64,000 nt of DNA from Kitasatospora sp. DSM 101779 (GCF_025655475.1 NZ_JAHTIK010000001.1:4456451-4520450); one strand, 5' to 3'. Counted from the first letter of the stretch, positions 18,128 to 26,833 are shown. Program-made: numbers and translations. The notes: generated from the sequence alone by a model not told the origin.

Positions 18128-18528
18128 GGGGAGAACACTACGTCGCCGATTCCCGTACAGGGGGGCAGGTGTTCGCCTACGCTTGTCACAGAACTGCGAC
18201 AGCTTCTCTCTGTTCATCATCATCACTCTTGTGAGTGATGAGGTTTGTCCAATTTGGGTCGGTTTGTTGCCGACTGTCCGGGTGTGGCGAGCGGTGCCTG
18301 ATTGCGCAGTGTGACGGAAGTGGCGGAACCGGTCCTGGCAAGCCTTGCGACCTGCGATCACTCCAACGAGTGAGCTTCCGGGCACCCATAGTCCGATTGG
18401 GCCATCTGAGATTGAGCCCGAAGGGGCTGTTGCTCGCTGCCGTTCTTCCGTAACGTCCTCAACTGGCAGCGGTGAATATGCCGTTGCCGCCGTGGGGGAG
18501 CCCCGATTCGGGAGAGGACGGCGCCGAA
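18128..18528. promoter_or_regulatory. Long divergent control region between the PBP gene and wblA
   Basis: No gene is seen in these 401 bases. The stretch 18180-18280 is markedly less GC-rich than its surroundings and contains a perfect 9-base palindrome with a four-base loop (tcatcactc at 18220-18228, complement at 18233-18241). The wblA leader is long. In Streptomyces wblA is controlled by developmental regulators, so this region probably holds several binding sites. Confidence 0.6.
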
Positions 18529-18852
18529 ATGGGCTGGGTGGACGACTGGAGTGCGCAGGCGGCCTGCCGCACGAGTGATCCGGACGAGCTGTTCGTGCAG
18601 GGGGCGGCACAGAACCGCGCCAAGGCCGTGTGCAGCGGCTGCCCGGTGCGGACGGAGTGCCTCGCCGACGCACTGGACAACCGGGTGGAGTTCGGCGTCT
18701 GGGGAGGGATGACCGAGCGCGAGCGCAGGGCGCTGCTCCGCCGCAGGCCCACGGTGGTCTCGTGGCGCCGGCTGCTGGAGACGGCCCGCACCGAGTACGA
18801 GGCCTCGCTGGCCACCGGTGTGGTGCTGACGGACTACGCGCAGGCGGGCTGA
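18529..18852 (+). CDS. wblA: WhiB-like regulator WblA
   Basis: A 107-residue WhiB-family iron-sulfur transcription factor. The four cluster-binding cysteines are Cys13, Cys35, Cys38 and Cys44 (C-x21-C-x2-C-x5-C), followed by the GVWGG turn at 56-60 and a basic C-terminal segment (RERRALLRRRP) that contacts DNA. Sequence and neighbourhood (PBP upstream, ArsA-like pair next door) match Streptomyces wblA, which represses antibiotic production and is needed for sporulation. I take the ATG at 18529, starting MGWVDDWSAQ; the frame is open 19 codons further upstream but family members start here, after GGAGAGGA. Confidence 0.95.
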   Translation: MGWVDDWSAQAACRTSDPDELFVQGAAQNRAKAVCSGCPVRTECLADALDNRVEFGVWGGMTERERRALLRRRPTVVSWRRLLETARTEYEASLATGVVLTDYAQAG

Positions 18853-18909
18853 CCGGGCGGCGGGCCGACGGTCCGCCCCCGGCGGCACACCACCACACCT
18901 GGCGGGCGC

Positions 18910-20100
18910 TCAGTTCACCGCGCCCGCGGGGTCGGTGGATCCCAGGCGGTCGCCGACGGTCCGCAGCCCGTCGAGGTCGTGCACGTCGCCGGCCAGCGCG
19001 GCCACCTCGACGATCGGCACGTCCGGGTAGACCGACACGAACCGGTCGCGGGTGCGACGCTCCCGCGCCATGATCTGCATCCGCTCGGCGTGCAGCCTCA
19101 GCAGGCCCGCCGCCAGCGTCTCCGCGGCCACCGTCGAGGTCTGCGAACCGTTCTCCTCCAGCGCCTCCGCCGCCGCCAGGGCCCGCTCCGCGGTCAGCTG
19201 CGGCGCCCCCGTGCTGTGCACCCGGTTGAGCACCAGCCCCGCCAGCGGCATCTCGTCCGCGGCCAGCCGGTCCACGAAGTACGCCGCCTCGCGCAGGGCG
19301 TCCCGCTCCGGTGCCGCCACCACCAGGAAGGCCGTGCCCGGCGCCTTGAGCAGCTGGTAGGTGCGGTCGGCGCGCTCCCGGAACCCGCCGAACATCGAGT
19401 CCATCGCCGAGACGAAGGTCTGCACGTCGGTCAGCAGCTGGGCGCCGAAGATCTTGCCGAGCGTGCCGGTGAGCAAGCCCATGCCCACGTTCAGGAACTT
19501 CATCGCACTGCGCCCGCCGACCTTGGCCGGCGCGGTCAGCAGCCGGATGACCTTCCCGTCCAGGAAGGAGCCCAGGCGGCTCGGCGCGTCCAGGAAGTCC
19601 AGCGCCGACCGGGACGGCGGGGTGTCCACCACGATCAGGTCCCAGCGGTCCTCGGCGCGCAGCTGGCCGAGCTTCTCCATCGCCATGTACTCCTGCGTGC
19701 CGGCGAAGCCGGCCGACAGGGACTGGTAGAAGGGGTTCGCCAGGATCGCCTTCGCCCGCTCCGGTTCGGCGTGGGCCAGCACGACCTCGTCGAAGGTCCG
19801 CTTCATGTCGAGCATCATGGCCTGCAGCTCGCCCGGCCCCTGCGCGCCCTTCACCACCCGCGGGGTGTTGTCCAGTTCGGTCAGGCCCATCGACTGGGCG
19901 AGCCGGCGCGCCGGGTCGATGGTCAGCACCACGACCTTCCGGCCGCGCTCCGCGGCCCGCAGCCCGATCGCCGCCGCCGTGGTGGTCTTGCCGACGCCGC
20001 CGGAGCCGCAGCACACCACGATCCGGGTCTCCGGGTCGTCGATCAGCGCGTCCACGTCCAGCGCGGACGTCGTCCGCTCCTTGCGGGTGTCCGCCGTCAT
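18910..20100 (-). CDS. ArsA-like P-loop ATPase (second of a pair)
   Basis: A 396-residue ArsA/Get3-family ATPase with the deviant Walker A motif CCGSGGVGKTTTAAA near residue 30, the DPAR motif (VLTIDPARRLAQSMG) and the switch region LIVVDTPPSRSALDF. Family members load metals or tail-anchored proteins or act as partner ATPases; there is no arsenite pump gene nearby. It overlaps the upstream ATPase gene by four bases (ATGA). The adjacent pair next to wblA is characteristic of Streptomyces. The two probably form a heteromer by inference. Confidence 0.92.
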   Translation of the reverse strand: MTADTRKERTTSALDVDALIDDPETRIVVCCGSGGVGKTTTAAAIGLRAAERGRKVVVLTIDPARRLAQSMGLTELDNTPRVVKGAQGPGELQAMMLDMKRTFDEVVLAHAEPERAKAILANPFYQSLSAGFAGTQEYMAMEKLGQLRAEDRWDLIVVDTPPSRSALDFLDAPSRLGSFLDGKVIRLLTAPAKVGGRSAMKFLNVGMGLLTGTLGKIFGAQLLTDVQTFVSAMDSMFGGFRERADRTYQLLKAPGTAFLVVAAPERDALREAAYFVDRLAADEMPLAGLVLNRVHSTGAPQLTAERALAAAEALEENGSQTSTVAAETLAAGLLRLHAERMQIMARERRTRDRFVSVYPDVPIVEVAALAGDVHDLDGLRTVGDRLGSTDPAGAVN

Positions 20101-21164
20101 GCCGCCCCCTGCCGCTTCAGCTCGCCCGCCAGCCGGTACAGCCCGCCCAGGTCCACGCCCTCGCCCAGCAGCGGCAGCTCGTACGTCGGCAGCTTCGCCC
20201 GCTGCAGGTCCGCCCGCTGCGCGCGCTCCAGCTCGACCCGCTCGGCGTGCTCCCGGGCCTGCTCCAGCAGCGGGGCGAGCAGCGGCTCGACCGCCGCCCG
20301 GACGGTCTCCGGCTTGCGCGAGCGGCCGCCAAGCCCCGCCTCGCCGAGCGCCACGGCGACCTCCTCCCGGTGGTCGCCGTCGACGGCCGCGACGGCGGCC
20401 GCGTCCAGCACCGGCGGCCGGACCATGTTGACCACCACCCCGCCCACCGGCAGCTGCGCCGCCCGCAGCTCGGCGATGCCGTCCACGGTCTCCTGCACCG
20501 GCATCTCCTCCAGCAGGGTCACGAAGTGCACCGCCGTCTCCGGGGACTTCAAGACCCGCATCACGGCCTGCGCCTGACCGTGGATCGGGCCGAACCTGGC
20601 CAGCCCGGCCACCTCCTCGTTGACGTTGAGGAAGCGGGTGAGACGCCCGGTCGGGGGCGCGTCCATCACGATGGCGTCGTACGCGCGGCGCCCGTCCGGG
20701 CCCTTGCGCCGGGCCGCCTCGCAGGCCTTGCCGGTCAGCAGCACGTCCCGCACGCCCGGCGCCACGGTGGTCGCGAAGTCGACGAAGCCGACCTTCTGCA
20801 GCGCCTTCCCGGCGCGTCCGAGCTTGTAGAACATCTCCAGGTACTCGAGCAGCGCCAGCTCGGTGTCGATCGCCAGCGCGTACACCTCGCCCTGGCCGGT
20901 GCCGGGCAGCCCCAGGCGGGACGGCGAGACGGTGGCGACCTTGCGCTCCTCGTACGGCAGCGCGGCCATCCCGAACAGCTCGGCGATGCCCTGCCGCCCC
21001 TCGACCTCGATCAGCAGCGTCCGCCCGCCCTCGGCGGCCAGCGCCAGGGCCAGGGCCGCCGCGACGGTGGTCTTTCCGGTGCCGCCCTTGCCGCTGACGA
21101 CGTGCAGCCGGACCCCCTCCCAGTCGGGGTCGGCCTGCGCCGATGGGCCGGGGGTGCTCGCCAC
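20097..21164 (-). CDS. ArsA-like P-loop ATPase (first of a pair)
   Basis: A 355-residue relative of the downstream gene. The P-loop is VVSGKGGTGKTTVAAAL near residue 28, followed by the LIEVEGRQGI segment where ArsA has DPA, and the switch motif IVMDAPPTGRLTRFLN. I choose the GTG at 21164, giving the N-terminus MASTPGPSAQ, because the open frame upstream lacks family similarity and the codon follows purine-rich ggagacggag. First gene of a two-gene operon, divergent from the DUF4177 gene. Confidence 0.9.
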   Translation of the reverse strand: MASTPGPSAQADPDWEGVRLHVVSGKGGTGKTTVAAALALALAAEGGRTLLIEVEGRQGIAELFGMAALPYEERKVATVSPSRLGLPGTGQGEVYALAIDTELALLEYLEMFYKLGRAGKALQKVGFVDFATTVAPGVRDVLLTGKACEAARRKGPDGRRAYDAIVMDAPPTGRLTRFLNVNEEVAGLARFGPIHGQAQAVMRVLKSPETAVHFVTLLEEMPVQETVDGIAELRAAQLPVGGVVVNMVRPPVLDAAAVAAVDGDHREEVAVALGEAGLGGRSRKPETVRAAVEPLLAPLLEQAREHAERVELERAQRADLQRAKLPTYELPLLGEGVDLGGLYRLAGELKRQGAA

Positions 21165-21373
21165 GCTCCGTCTCCGTCCTGCGTCGACCGGGCACCGCAG
21201 CGGGTGCCCCCTCCTTGGCGAGGGTAACCAGCAGACGCCGCCGATGGCGGGACCATCCGGGTGCCCGGCCGGATTCATGCCCTCTTTGTGTCCCACCTCA
21301 CACCGCGGTCCGCCGCGGGCGGGGGCCCGGCCGCGGGCCCCGTGGCGTCGCCGGGCCCGGTGGTCGGACGGTC

Positions 21374-21379
21374 TAGAGT
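21374..21379 (+). promoter_or_regulatory. -10-like hexamer of a probably leaderless transcript
   Basis: TAGAGT ends exactly seven bases before the ATG at 21387, with only caccccc between, so no ribosome site can exist. Confidence 0.6.
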
Positions 21380-21386
21380 CACCCCC

Positions 21387-21545
21387 ATGACCAAGTGGGA
21401 ATACGTCACCGTGCCGCTTCTCGTGCACGCCACCAAGCAGATCCTGGACACCTGGGGCGAGGACGGCTGGGAGCTCGTCCAGGTCGTGCCCGGCCCGAAC
21501 AACCCCGAGCAGCTCGTGGCCTACCTCAAGCGGGAGAAGAGCTGA
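21387..21545 (+). CDS. Small DUF4177-type protein
   Basis: A 52-residue protein starting MTKWEYVTVPLL and containing ILDTWGEDGWELVQVV, the pattern of DUF4177 small proteins found across actinobacteria. It is soluble and probably beta-alpha-beta. Its stop overlaps the next start by one base (TGATG), so it is coupled to the RidA gene. Function unknown. Confidence 0.88.
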   Translation: MTKWEYVTVPLLVHATKQILDTWGEDGWELVQVVPGPNNPEQLVAYLKREKS

Positions 21546-22015
21546 TGAGCAAGGTTGAGGAGAAGCTGGCCGAGCTCGGCCTGACCCTCCCCGACGTGGC
21601 CCCGCCGGTGGCCGCCTACGTGCCGGCCGTCCGCTCCGGCGACCACGTCTTCACCTCCGGCCAGCTGCCCATGGTGGCCGGCAAGCTCCAGCACACCGGC
21701 AAGGTCGGCGCCGAGGTGACACCGGAGCGGGCCAAGGCGCTCGCGCAGATCTGCGCGTTGAACGCGCTCGCCGCCGTCAAGTCCGTGATCGGCGACCTCG
21801 ACCGCGTCGAACAGGTCGTCAAGGTGGTCGGCTTCGTCGCCTCCGCCCCCGACTTCACCGGCCAGCCCGCCGTGATCAACGGCGCCAGCGAACTGCTCGG
21901 CGAGGTCCTCGGCGCGGCCGGCGTGCACGCCCGCAGCGCCGTCGGCGTCACCGTCCTGCCGCTGGACGCCCCGGTCGAGGTCGAGATCCAGGTCCGGGTG
22001 CGGGCCGGGGCCTGA
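21545..22015 (+). CDS. RidA/YjgF/YER057c family protein
   Basis: A 156-residue RidA-fold protein of the chorismate-mutase-like subgroup. RidA enzymes hydrolyse reactive enamines or imines from pyridoxal-phosphate chemistry; other members have catabolic roles. Visible segments are VRSGDHVFTSGQLPM, QICALNALAAVKSVIGDLDRV and the C-terminal SAVGVTVLPLDAPVEVEIQV strand. The canonical Arg that binds the substrate carboxylate is not obvious at the usual RxxxxVxxLP position, where S-A-V-G-V is seen, so deaminase activity is uncertain. Confidence 0.9.
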   Translation: MSKVEEKLAELGLTLPDVAPPVAAYVPAVRSGDHVFTSGQLPMVAGKLQHTGKVGAEVTPERAKALAQICALNALAAVKSVIGDLDRVEQVVKVVGFVASAPDFTGQPAVINGASELLGEVLGAAGVHARSAVGVTVLPLDAPVEVEIQVRVRAGA

Positions 22016-22071
22016 GCCCCCCGGCAACCCTGTGCGGGGGTGGGCCCTGTCCAAGGCCACCCCCGCACGCT

Positions 22072-22077
22072 TAGCAT
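22072..22077 (+). promoter_or_regulatory. -10-like hexamer of a probably leaderless transcript
   Basis: TAGCAT ends seven bases before the ATG at 22085, separated only by ccggggc. Confidence 0.55.
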
Positions 22078-22084
22078 CCGGGGC

Positions 22085-22945
22085 ATGGATGATCGCGCAC
22101 CGTCGGCCCCCATGCCGCCCGGCTGGCCCGCCCGGATCCGGGCCCTCGCGGCCGGCGAGCTGACCCCGGCCGAGCCCAGGGCCGCGGCCACGGTCGTGCT
22201 GCTGCGCGACACCGCCGACGGCCCCGAGGCGTACCTGCTGCGCCGCCGCACCTCGATGGCGTTCGCCGCCGGCATGTACGCCTACCCGGGCGGCGGCGTC
22301 GACCCCCGGGACGCCGACGCCGAGATCGCCTGGGCCGGCCCGTCGCCCGAGGAGTGGGGCGCCCGTCTCGGCACCGACCCCCGGACGGCGCAGGCCGCCG
22401 TCTGCGCGGCCGTCCGGGAGACCTTCGAGGAGTCCGGCGTGCTGCTCGCCGGACCCGACGCCGGCTCCACCGCCGAGGCTCGCGACTGGTCCGCCGAGCG
22501 GGCCGCGCTGGAGGCCCGCGAGTTCTCCTTCGCCGAGTTCCTGCACAAGCACGGCCTGGTGCTGCGCAGCGACCTGCTCGGCGGCTGGGCCCGCTGGATC
22601 ACCCCGGAGTTCGAGGAGCGCCGGTTCGACACCTGGTTCTTCGTGGCCGCGCTGCCCGCGGGCCAGGCCGCCGCCTCACAGGTCGGCGAGGCCGACCGGG
22701 TGGCCTGGCTGACCCCCGCCGAGGCCGTCGCCGGGCACGCCGAGGGCCGCTACGGCATGCTGCCGCCGACCGTGACCGTGCTGCGCGAACTGCTGCCGGT
22801 GCGGACGGCCGCCGAGGCCCTGACGGCCGCCGGCCGGCGCACCGTCGCGCCGGTCCTGGGACGGGCCGAGGTCGACGGCGACCGAATGACCGTCCGCTGG
22901 CCCGGGTATGACGAACTGACCATCGACGGAGACTTCCCGGCGTGA
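22085..22945 (+). CDS. Nudix hydrolase, NUDT19-like
   Basis: A 286-residue Nudix-fold protein. The box is split by an insertion: FAAGMYAYPGGGVDP at the start and, about 45 residues on, AAVRETFEESGVLL with the metal-binding RExxEE pattern. Split boxes and larger size are typical of the NUDT7/NUDT19 CoA-diphosphatase-like group. A second half (WARWITPEFEERRFDTWFFVAALP) is also characteristic of that group. It probably cleaves a CoA or nucleotide diphosphate in the cytoplasm; the substrate is inference. Confidence 0.88.
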   Translation: MDDRAPSAPMPPGWPARIRALAAGELTPAEPRAAATVVLLRDTADGPEAYLLRRRTSMAFAAGMYAYPGGGVDPRDADAEIAWAGPSPEEWGARLGTDPRTAQAAVCAAVRETFEESGVLLAGPDAGSTAEARDWSAERAALEAREFSFAEFLHKHGLVLRSDLLGGWARWITPEFEERRFDTWFFVAALPAGQAAASQVGEADRVAWLTPAEAVAGHAEGRYGMLPPTVTVLRELLPVRTAAEALTAAGRRTVAPVLGRAEVDGDRMTVRWPGYDELTIDGDFPA

Positions 22946-22991
22946 TCCCGCGCCGGGCGACCCACCCGAACACACGGAAGGAAACTGGCCG

Positions 22992-23156
22992 ATGAACCAC
23001 AACGACGTGGCTCGCCGGACGGAGCACGACCTGCCCGCCCGCAGTATCACCCCCAAGGCCGTCGCCTGCGACGGCCGCGTCGAGGAGCGCGCCGCTCCGC
23101 GCAGGCTCACCCGCGCGCTGCCGGCGCGGGACCTGGTGCGCGAGGGCAGCCGGTGA
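22992..23156 (+). CDS. Small basic protein, coupled to the next gene
   Basis: A 54-residue ORF starting MNHNDVARRTEHDLPARS and ending RDLVREGSR, with about a quarter Arg/Lys/His and one Cys. AAGGAAA lies about ten bases before the ATG, and its stop overlaps the GTG of the metallo-hydrolase gene by four bases (GTGA). Those two signs favour real translation. I recognise no domain. The Arg-rich composition suggests nucleic-acid contact at most as a guess. Confidence 0.55.
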   Translation: MNHNDVARRTEHDLPARSITPKAVACDGRVEERAAPRRLTRALPARDLVREGSR

Positions 23157-23974
23157 GCGGTCTTCTTCCGGGCGACCCCGCCGCCACCGTCGGCGGCGGG
23201 GCCACCCCGCGGGCGCACTGCGTGCTGGCGCCCAACCCCTCACCGATGACCCTGGACGGCACCAACACCTGGCTGCTGTCCGAACCCGGCTCGGACCTCG
23301 CCGTAGTGATCGACCCGGGCCCGCTCGACGAGGGCCACCTGCGCCGCGTCGTCGACACCGCCGAACAGCAGGGCAAGCGGATCGCGCTGACCCTGCTCAC
23401 CCACGGCCACCACGACCACGCCGAGGGCGCGGCCCGCTTCGCCGAACTCACCGGCACCCACGTGCGCGCGCTGGACCCGGCCCTGCGGCTCGGCGACGAG
23501 GGGCTGCGGCACGGCCAGGTCGTCGAGGTCGGCGGCCTGGAGATCCGGGTCGTCGGCACCCCCGGGCACACCGCCGACTCGCTGACCTTCCACCTGCCCG
23601 CGGACGGCGCGATCCTCACCGGCGACACCGTGCTCGGCCGCGGCACCACGATGGTCGCCCACCCGGACGGCCGGCTCGGCGACTACCTCGACTCGCTGCG
23701 CCGCCTGCACACCATGGCGGCGGAGCACGGCGTGCGCACCGTGCTGCCCGGGCACGGCCCGGTGCTCGCCGACGCGCTCGGCGCCGTCGACTACTACCTC
23801 GCCCACCGGGCCGCCCGACTCGCCCAGGTGGAGACGGCCGTGGAGGCCGGCTGCCGCACCGCCGAGGAGGTGGTGGCCCGGGTGTACGCCGACGTGGACA
23901 AGGCCCTGTGGCCGGCCGCCGAACTGTCCGTCCGGGCCCAGCTCGGCTACCTGGAGGACCACGGGCTCATCTAG
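23153..23974 (+). CDS. Metallo-beta-lactamase-fold hydrolase, LACTB2-like
   Basis: A 273-residue MBL-fold enzyme with the zinc motif THGHHDHAEG (HxHxDH), a second histidine in VGTPGHTADS, the bridging Asp in ILTGDTVLG and the last His in LPGHGP. The N-terminal NPSPMTLDGTNTWLL and C-terminal winged-helix part (CRTAEEVVARVY) match the LACTB2 subgroup, whose human member is an endoribonuclease; glyoxalase-II-like thioesterase activity is the other possibility. It converges with crp across a shared hairpin. Confidence 0.92.
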   Translation: MSGLLPGDPAATVGGGATPRAHCVLAPNPSPMTLDGTNTWLLSEPGSDLAVVIDPGPLDEGHLRRVVDTAEQQGKRIALTLLTHGHHDHAEGAARFAELTGTHVRALDPALRLGDEGLRHGQVVEVGGLEIRVVGTPGHTADSLTFHLPADGAILTGDTVLGRGTTMVAHPDGRLGDYLDSLRRLHTMAAEHGVRTVLPGHGPVLADALGAVDYYLAHRAARLAQVETAVEAGCRTAEEVVARVYADVDKALWPAAELSVRAQLGYLEDHGLI

Positions 23975-23989
23975 GGGCCGGGCCACCAC

Positions 23990-24023
23990 TCAGGGGCGGG
24001 AGGTGGCCCCCACGCGCCCCTGA
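23990..24023. terminator. Bidirectional hairpin between the MBL gene and crp
   Basis: Arms tcaggggcg (23990-23998) and cgcccctga (24015-24023) pair perfectly over nine bases between two convergent genes. An overlapping alternative pairing involves ggccacc and ggtggcc. Confidence 0.7.
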
Positions 24024-24057
24024 CCGGTCTGCCCCGCGCCTCCGGGCGGTCGCCCGG

Positions 24058-24732
24058 TCAGCGCGAGCGGCGGGAGAGGCGCTCGACGTCCAGCAGGACG
24101 ACCGCGCGGGCCTCCAGCTTCAGCCAGCCGCGGCCGGCGAAGTCGGCCAGCGCCTTGTTGACGGTCTCGCGGGAGGCGCCGACCAGCTGGGCCAGCTCCT
24201 CCTGGGTGAGGTCGTGGGAGACGTGGATGCCCTCCTCCGACTGCACGCCGAAGCGGCGGGAGAGGTCGAGCAGCGCCTTGGCGACACGGCCGGGCACGTC
24301 CGAGAAGACCAGGTCGGACATGACGTCGTTGGTGCGGCGTAGCCGGCGGGCGATGGCGCGCAGCAGCGCGATCGACACCTCGGGGCGGGCGTGCAGCAGC
24401 GGCAGCAGGTCGCCGTGGCCGAGGCCGAGCAGCTTGACCTCGGTCAGTGCGGTGGCGGTGGCGGTGCGCGGGCCCGGGTCGAACAGCGACAGCTCGCCGA
24501 TCATCTCGCTGGGGCCGAGCACGGCGAGCATGTTCTCGCGGCCGTCCGGCGAGGCCCGGTGCAGTTTCACCTTGCCCTCGACGACGACGTACAGCCGGTC
24601 GCCCGGGTCGCCCTCGTGGAACAGCGACTCGCCGCGGGCGAGGGTCACCTCGGTCATGGAAGCGCGCAGCTCGGCAGCCTGGTCGTCGTCGAGGGCCGCG
24701 AACAGCGCGGCGCGGCGAAGAACGTCGTCCAC
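24058..24732 (-). CDS. crp: Crp/Fnr family transcription regulator
   Basis: A 224-residue cyclic-nucleotide-binding regulator. The beta-barrel domain (about residues 20-115) includes GDPGDRLYVVVEGKVKL and MIGELSLFDPGPRTATA, the cAMP-contact segment; the long dimer helix follows and the winged helix contains LTQEELAQLVGASRETVNKAL. Length and sequence match Streptomyces Crp, which controls germination, development and antibiotic output. I use the GTG at 24732, six to seven bases after AGGAGGAA; the frame stays open 14 codons upstream without support. Confidence 0.95.
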   Translation of the reverse strand: MDDVLRRAALFAALDDDQAAELRASMTEVTLARGESLFHEGDPGDRLYVVVEGKVKLHRASPDGRENMLAVLGPSEMIGELSLFDPGPRTATATALTEVKLLGLGHGDLLPLLHARPEVSIALLRAIARRLRRTNDVMSDLVFSDVPGRVAKALLDLSRRFGVQSEEGIHVSHDLTQEELAQLVGASRETVNKALADFAGRGWLKLEARAVVLLDVERLSRRSR

Positions 24733-24880
24733 GTGCTTCCTCCTGCATCGTCCGGTGGTGTTTCTCACCACCAAGGATGGCGCATGTCGCTCCGATCATA
24801 TGAGGAGGGGTCGGCCGTCGAGCGCCCTACGGGGCCATTCGCACCCGCCCGTACCAGCGGTGCCGCCCCGACCGGGCCGG

Positions 24881-25792
24881 TCAGGCGGGCATCCCGGCGT
24901 GCGGCGGAGCGGGCAGCAGGGCGAGTTCGGCGGGCTCCAGGACGGTGCCGGCGGCGGCCGCGGAGTCCCGGACGGAGGCCGGCCGGCTGGCACCGGGGAT
25001 GGGGACGACCACCGGGGAGAGCGCGAGCAGCCAGGCCAGGCAGATCCGCTGCGGCGAGACGCCACGGGCCGCCGCGACCCGGTGGAAGGGCGTGTCCGCG
25101 GGGCCCGCACCGGACGGGTCCGGCGCGGACGGGCCGTCCAGCGAGCTGCGGGAGATGCCGCCGAGCGGGCTCCACGGCAGGAAGGCGAGCCCGAGCTGCT
25201 CGCAGAGCCGCAGCTCCGGCTCGGCGGAGCGGTCGGCCGGGGAGTAGCGGTTCTGCACCGAGACCAGGCCGGCACCGAGGATCGCGTGCGCCTCGCGGAT
25301 CTGCGCCGCGTCGGCGTTGGAGATCCCGGCGGCGCGGATCTTCCCGGCGTTCAGCAGCTCCCGCAGGGCGCCCACCGATTCGGCCCACGGCACCTGCGGG
25401 TCCGGCTTGTGCAGCTGGTAGAGGCCGATCGCCCCGGTGCCGAGGCGCCGCAGCGACTCCTCGCAGGCCCGCCGCAGGTGCTCGGGCCGGCCGTCGACCG
25501 TCCAGGAGCCGTCGCCGGGGCGGCCGCGGCCGCCCTTGGTGGCCACCAGCACCCGGTCGCGGTCGCCGGCGCGGCGGGCCAGGGCACGGGCGATCAGCCG
25601 CTCGTTGTGGCCGCGCTCCCCGGCGTGCCAGTGGTAGGAGTCGGCGGTGTCGATCAGGGTGACGCCCGCGTCGAGGGCGGCGTGGACGACCGCGACGGCG
25701 TCCTCCTCGGTGGGACGGCCCTCGACGGAGAGCGGCATCGCGCCGAGGCCGATCGGGTGGACGGCGGTGCCGCCGATGCTGCGCCGGTGCAT
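24881..25792 (-). CDS. Aldo/keto reductase
   Basis: A 303-residue NADPH-dependent TIM-barrel oxidoreductase. The catalytic tetrad is visible as Asp and Tyr in LIDTADSYHWH, Lys in LVATKGG and His in LYQLHKP; the cofactor segment near the end is VVPIPGASRPASV. The substrate is a carbonyl compound or sugar. Its start codon lies one base after the epimerase stop, so the two genes are one operon, divergent from a LysR regulator. Confidence 0.92.
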   Translation of the reverse strand: MHRRSIGGTAVHPIGLGAMPLSVEGRPTEEDAVAVVHAALDAGVTLIDTADSYHWHAGERGHNERLIARALARRAGDRDRVLVATKGGRGRPGDGSWTVDGRPEHLRRACEESLRRLGTGAIGLYQLHKPDPQVPWAESVGALRELLNAGKIRAAGISNADAAQIREAHAILGAGLVSVQNRYSPADRSAEPELRLCEQLGLAFLPWSPLGGISRSSLDGPSAPDPSGAGPADTPFHRVAAARGVSPQRICLAWLLALSPVVVPIPGASRPASVRDSAAAAGTVLEPAELALLPAPPHAGMPA

Positions 25793-25793
25793 G

Positions 25794-26744
25794 TCAGTGC
25801 TCCGTTCCGGGTGCGGCCGCGGCGGCCTCGTCGATCGCCCCCGGCAGCCAGTCGGCCGTCCGGGAGAGCGGGAGGCCGAGTGCGGCGGCCCGGCCGTTGT
25901 CCATGGCGTACGAGCGGTCGAAGGAGTACGGGGAGGTGTCGTCGCCGTCCGCCGTCCGGTAGCGGGCCGTGGTGCCGAGGCGGTCGGCGATCAGCTCGGA
26001 GAGTTCGACGGCGGTGAGCGCGCCGTGCGAGCAGGCGTTCAGCGGGCCGGCGGCCTCGGAGGCGGCGGCCCGGGCGAGCACGGCGGCGATCTCCCGGTGG
26101 TGGACGAAGGAGGTGGGCCGGGCGTCCCGGTGGACGGCGACCGGGCGGCCGGCCGCGATCCGCTCGACGTAGTGCGCCAGCCGTCCGGTGAAGTCCTGGG
26201 CTCCGCCGCCGAGCACGTGGGCGCTGCGGACGCTCGCCCAGGAGAACGGCGCGGACCGCGCGAGCACCGCCTCGGCTTGCCGCTTGCCCTCCGCGTAGCC
26301 GGTCGCCCCGTCGAAGTGCCGGGCCAGCGCCTGCGGGTCGTGCCAGGGCAGGCCGGGGTCGACGGGCCAGGACGCCGGGTCGACGAGGTCTTCGGCGACC
26401 GGGGTGTCCGAGGCGGGGACGAGCGGGGAGGTCGCCGGGTCGTAGACCTCCATGGTCGAGGTCATCACGTACCGCGGGGTGCGGCCGGCGAAGACCCGGC
26501 AGGCCACCGCGGCCTGCACCGGGGTGTAGAGCACCTGGTCGACCACCGCGTCGAAGGTCCGTCCGCCGAGCGCGGCCGTCAGTGCGGCCTCGTCCGAGCG
26601 GTCCGCGCGGACGTGGTCGACGCCCGGCGGCGGGGCGGCCGAGCCGCGGTTGACGAGGGTGACCGCCACCCCGGCGTCCCGGAACAACGACACCAGGTGC
26701 AGACCGAAGTACCGGCTTCCGCCGATGATGCAGACGTTTCTCAT
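25794..26744 (-). CDS. NAD-dependent epimerase/dehydratase family protein
   Basis: A 316-residue extended short-chain dehydrogenase-like protein. The nucleotide loop is CIIGGSRYFGLHLV (a GGxxxxG variant), an acidic/Asn segment VNRGS follows strand 2, and the catalytic pair is in YAEGKRQAE with TSTMEVYD upstream as the Ser/Thr. The loop form resembles plastid CSP41-type and reductase relatives. It is first in an operon with the aldo/keto reductase. Confidence 0.88.
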   Translation of the reverse strand: MRNVCIIGGSRYFGLHLVSLFRDAGVAVTLVNRGSAAPPPGVDHVRADRSDEAALTAALGGRTFDAVVDQVLYTPVQAAVACRVFAGRTPRYVMTSTMEVYDPATSPLVPASDTPVAEDLVDPASWPVDPGLPWHDPQALARHFDGATGYAEGKRQAEAVLARSAPFSWASVRSAHVLGGGAQDFTGRLAHYVERIAAGRPVAVHRDARPTSFVHHREIAAVLARAAASEAAGPLNACSHGALTAVELSELIADRLGTTARYRTADGDDTSPYSFDRSYAMDNGRAAALGLPLSRTADWLPGAIDEAAAAAPGTEH

Positions 26745-26833
26745 GGCTCCACTCTCCTGGCGTACCGTCAGTAGTGGAACTGGCGACCTGCTGGAGTGGT
26801 CGTAAGGAGAACTGTCGACCGGGGAGGGGCGCA
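26745..26833. promoter_or_regulatory. Divergent promoter region, epimerase versus LysR gene
   Basis: 89 bases separate the two divergent starts. By analogy with LysR systems the regulator should bind here, between its own gene and its target operon. I see no single convincing LysR box; the related segments taccgtcagtagtggaact and ggagtggtcgtaaggag are candidates. Confidence 0.45.

Noticed and set aside
18128-20014. Apparent N-terminal extension of the penicillin-binding protein through wblA and an ATPase gene
   Set aside because: The frame happens to be open, but the protein start with membrane anchor is at 18127 and the extension overlaps well-supported genes.
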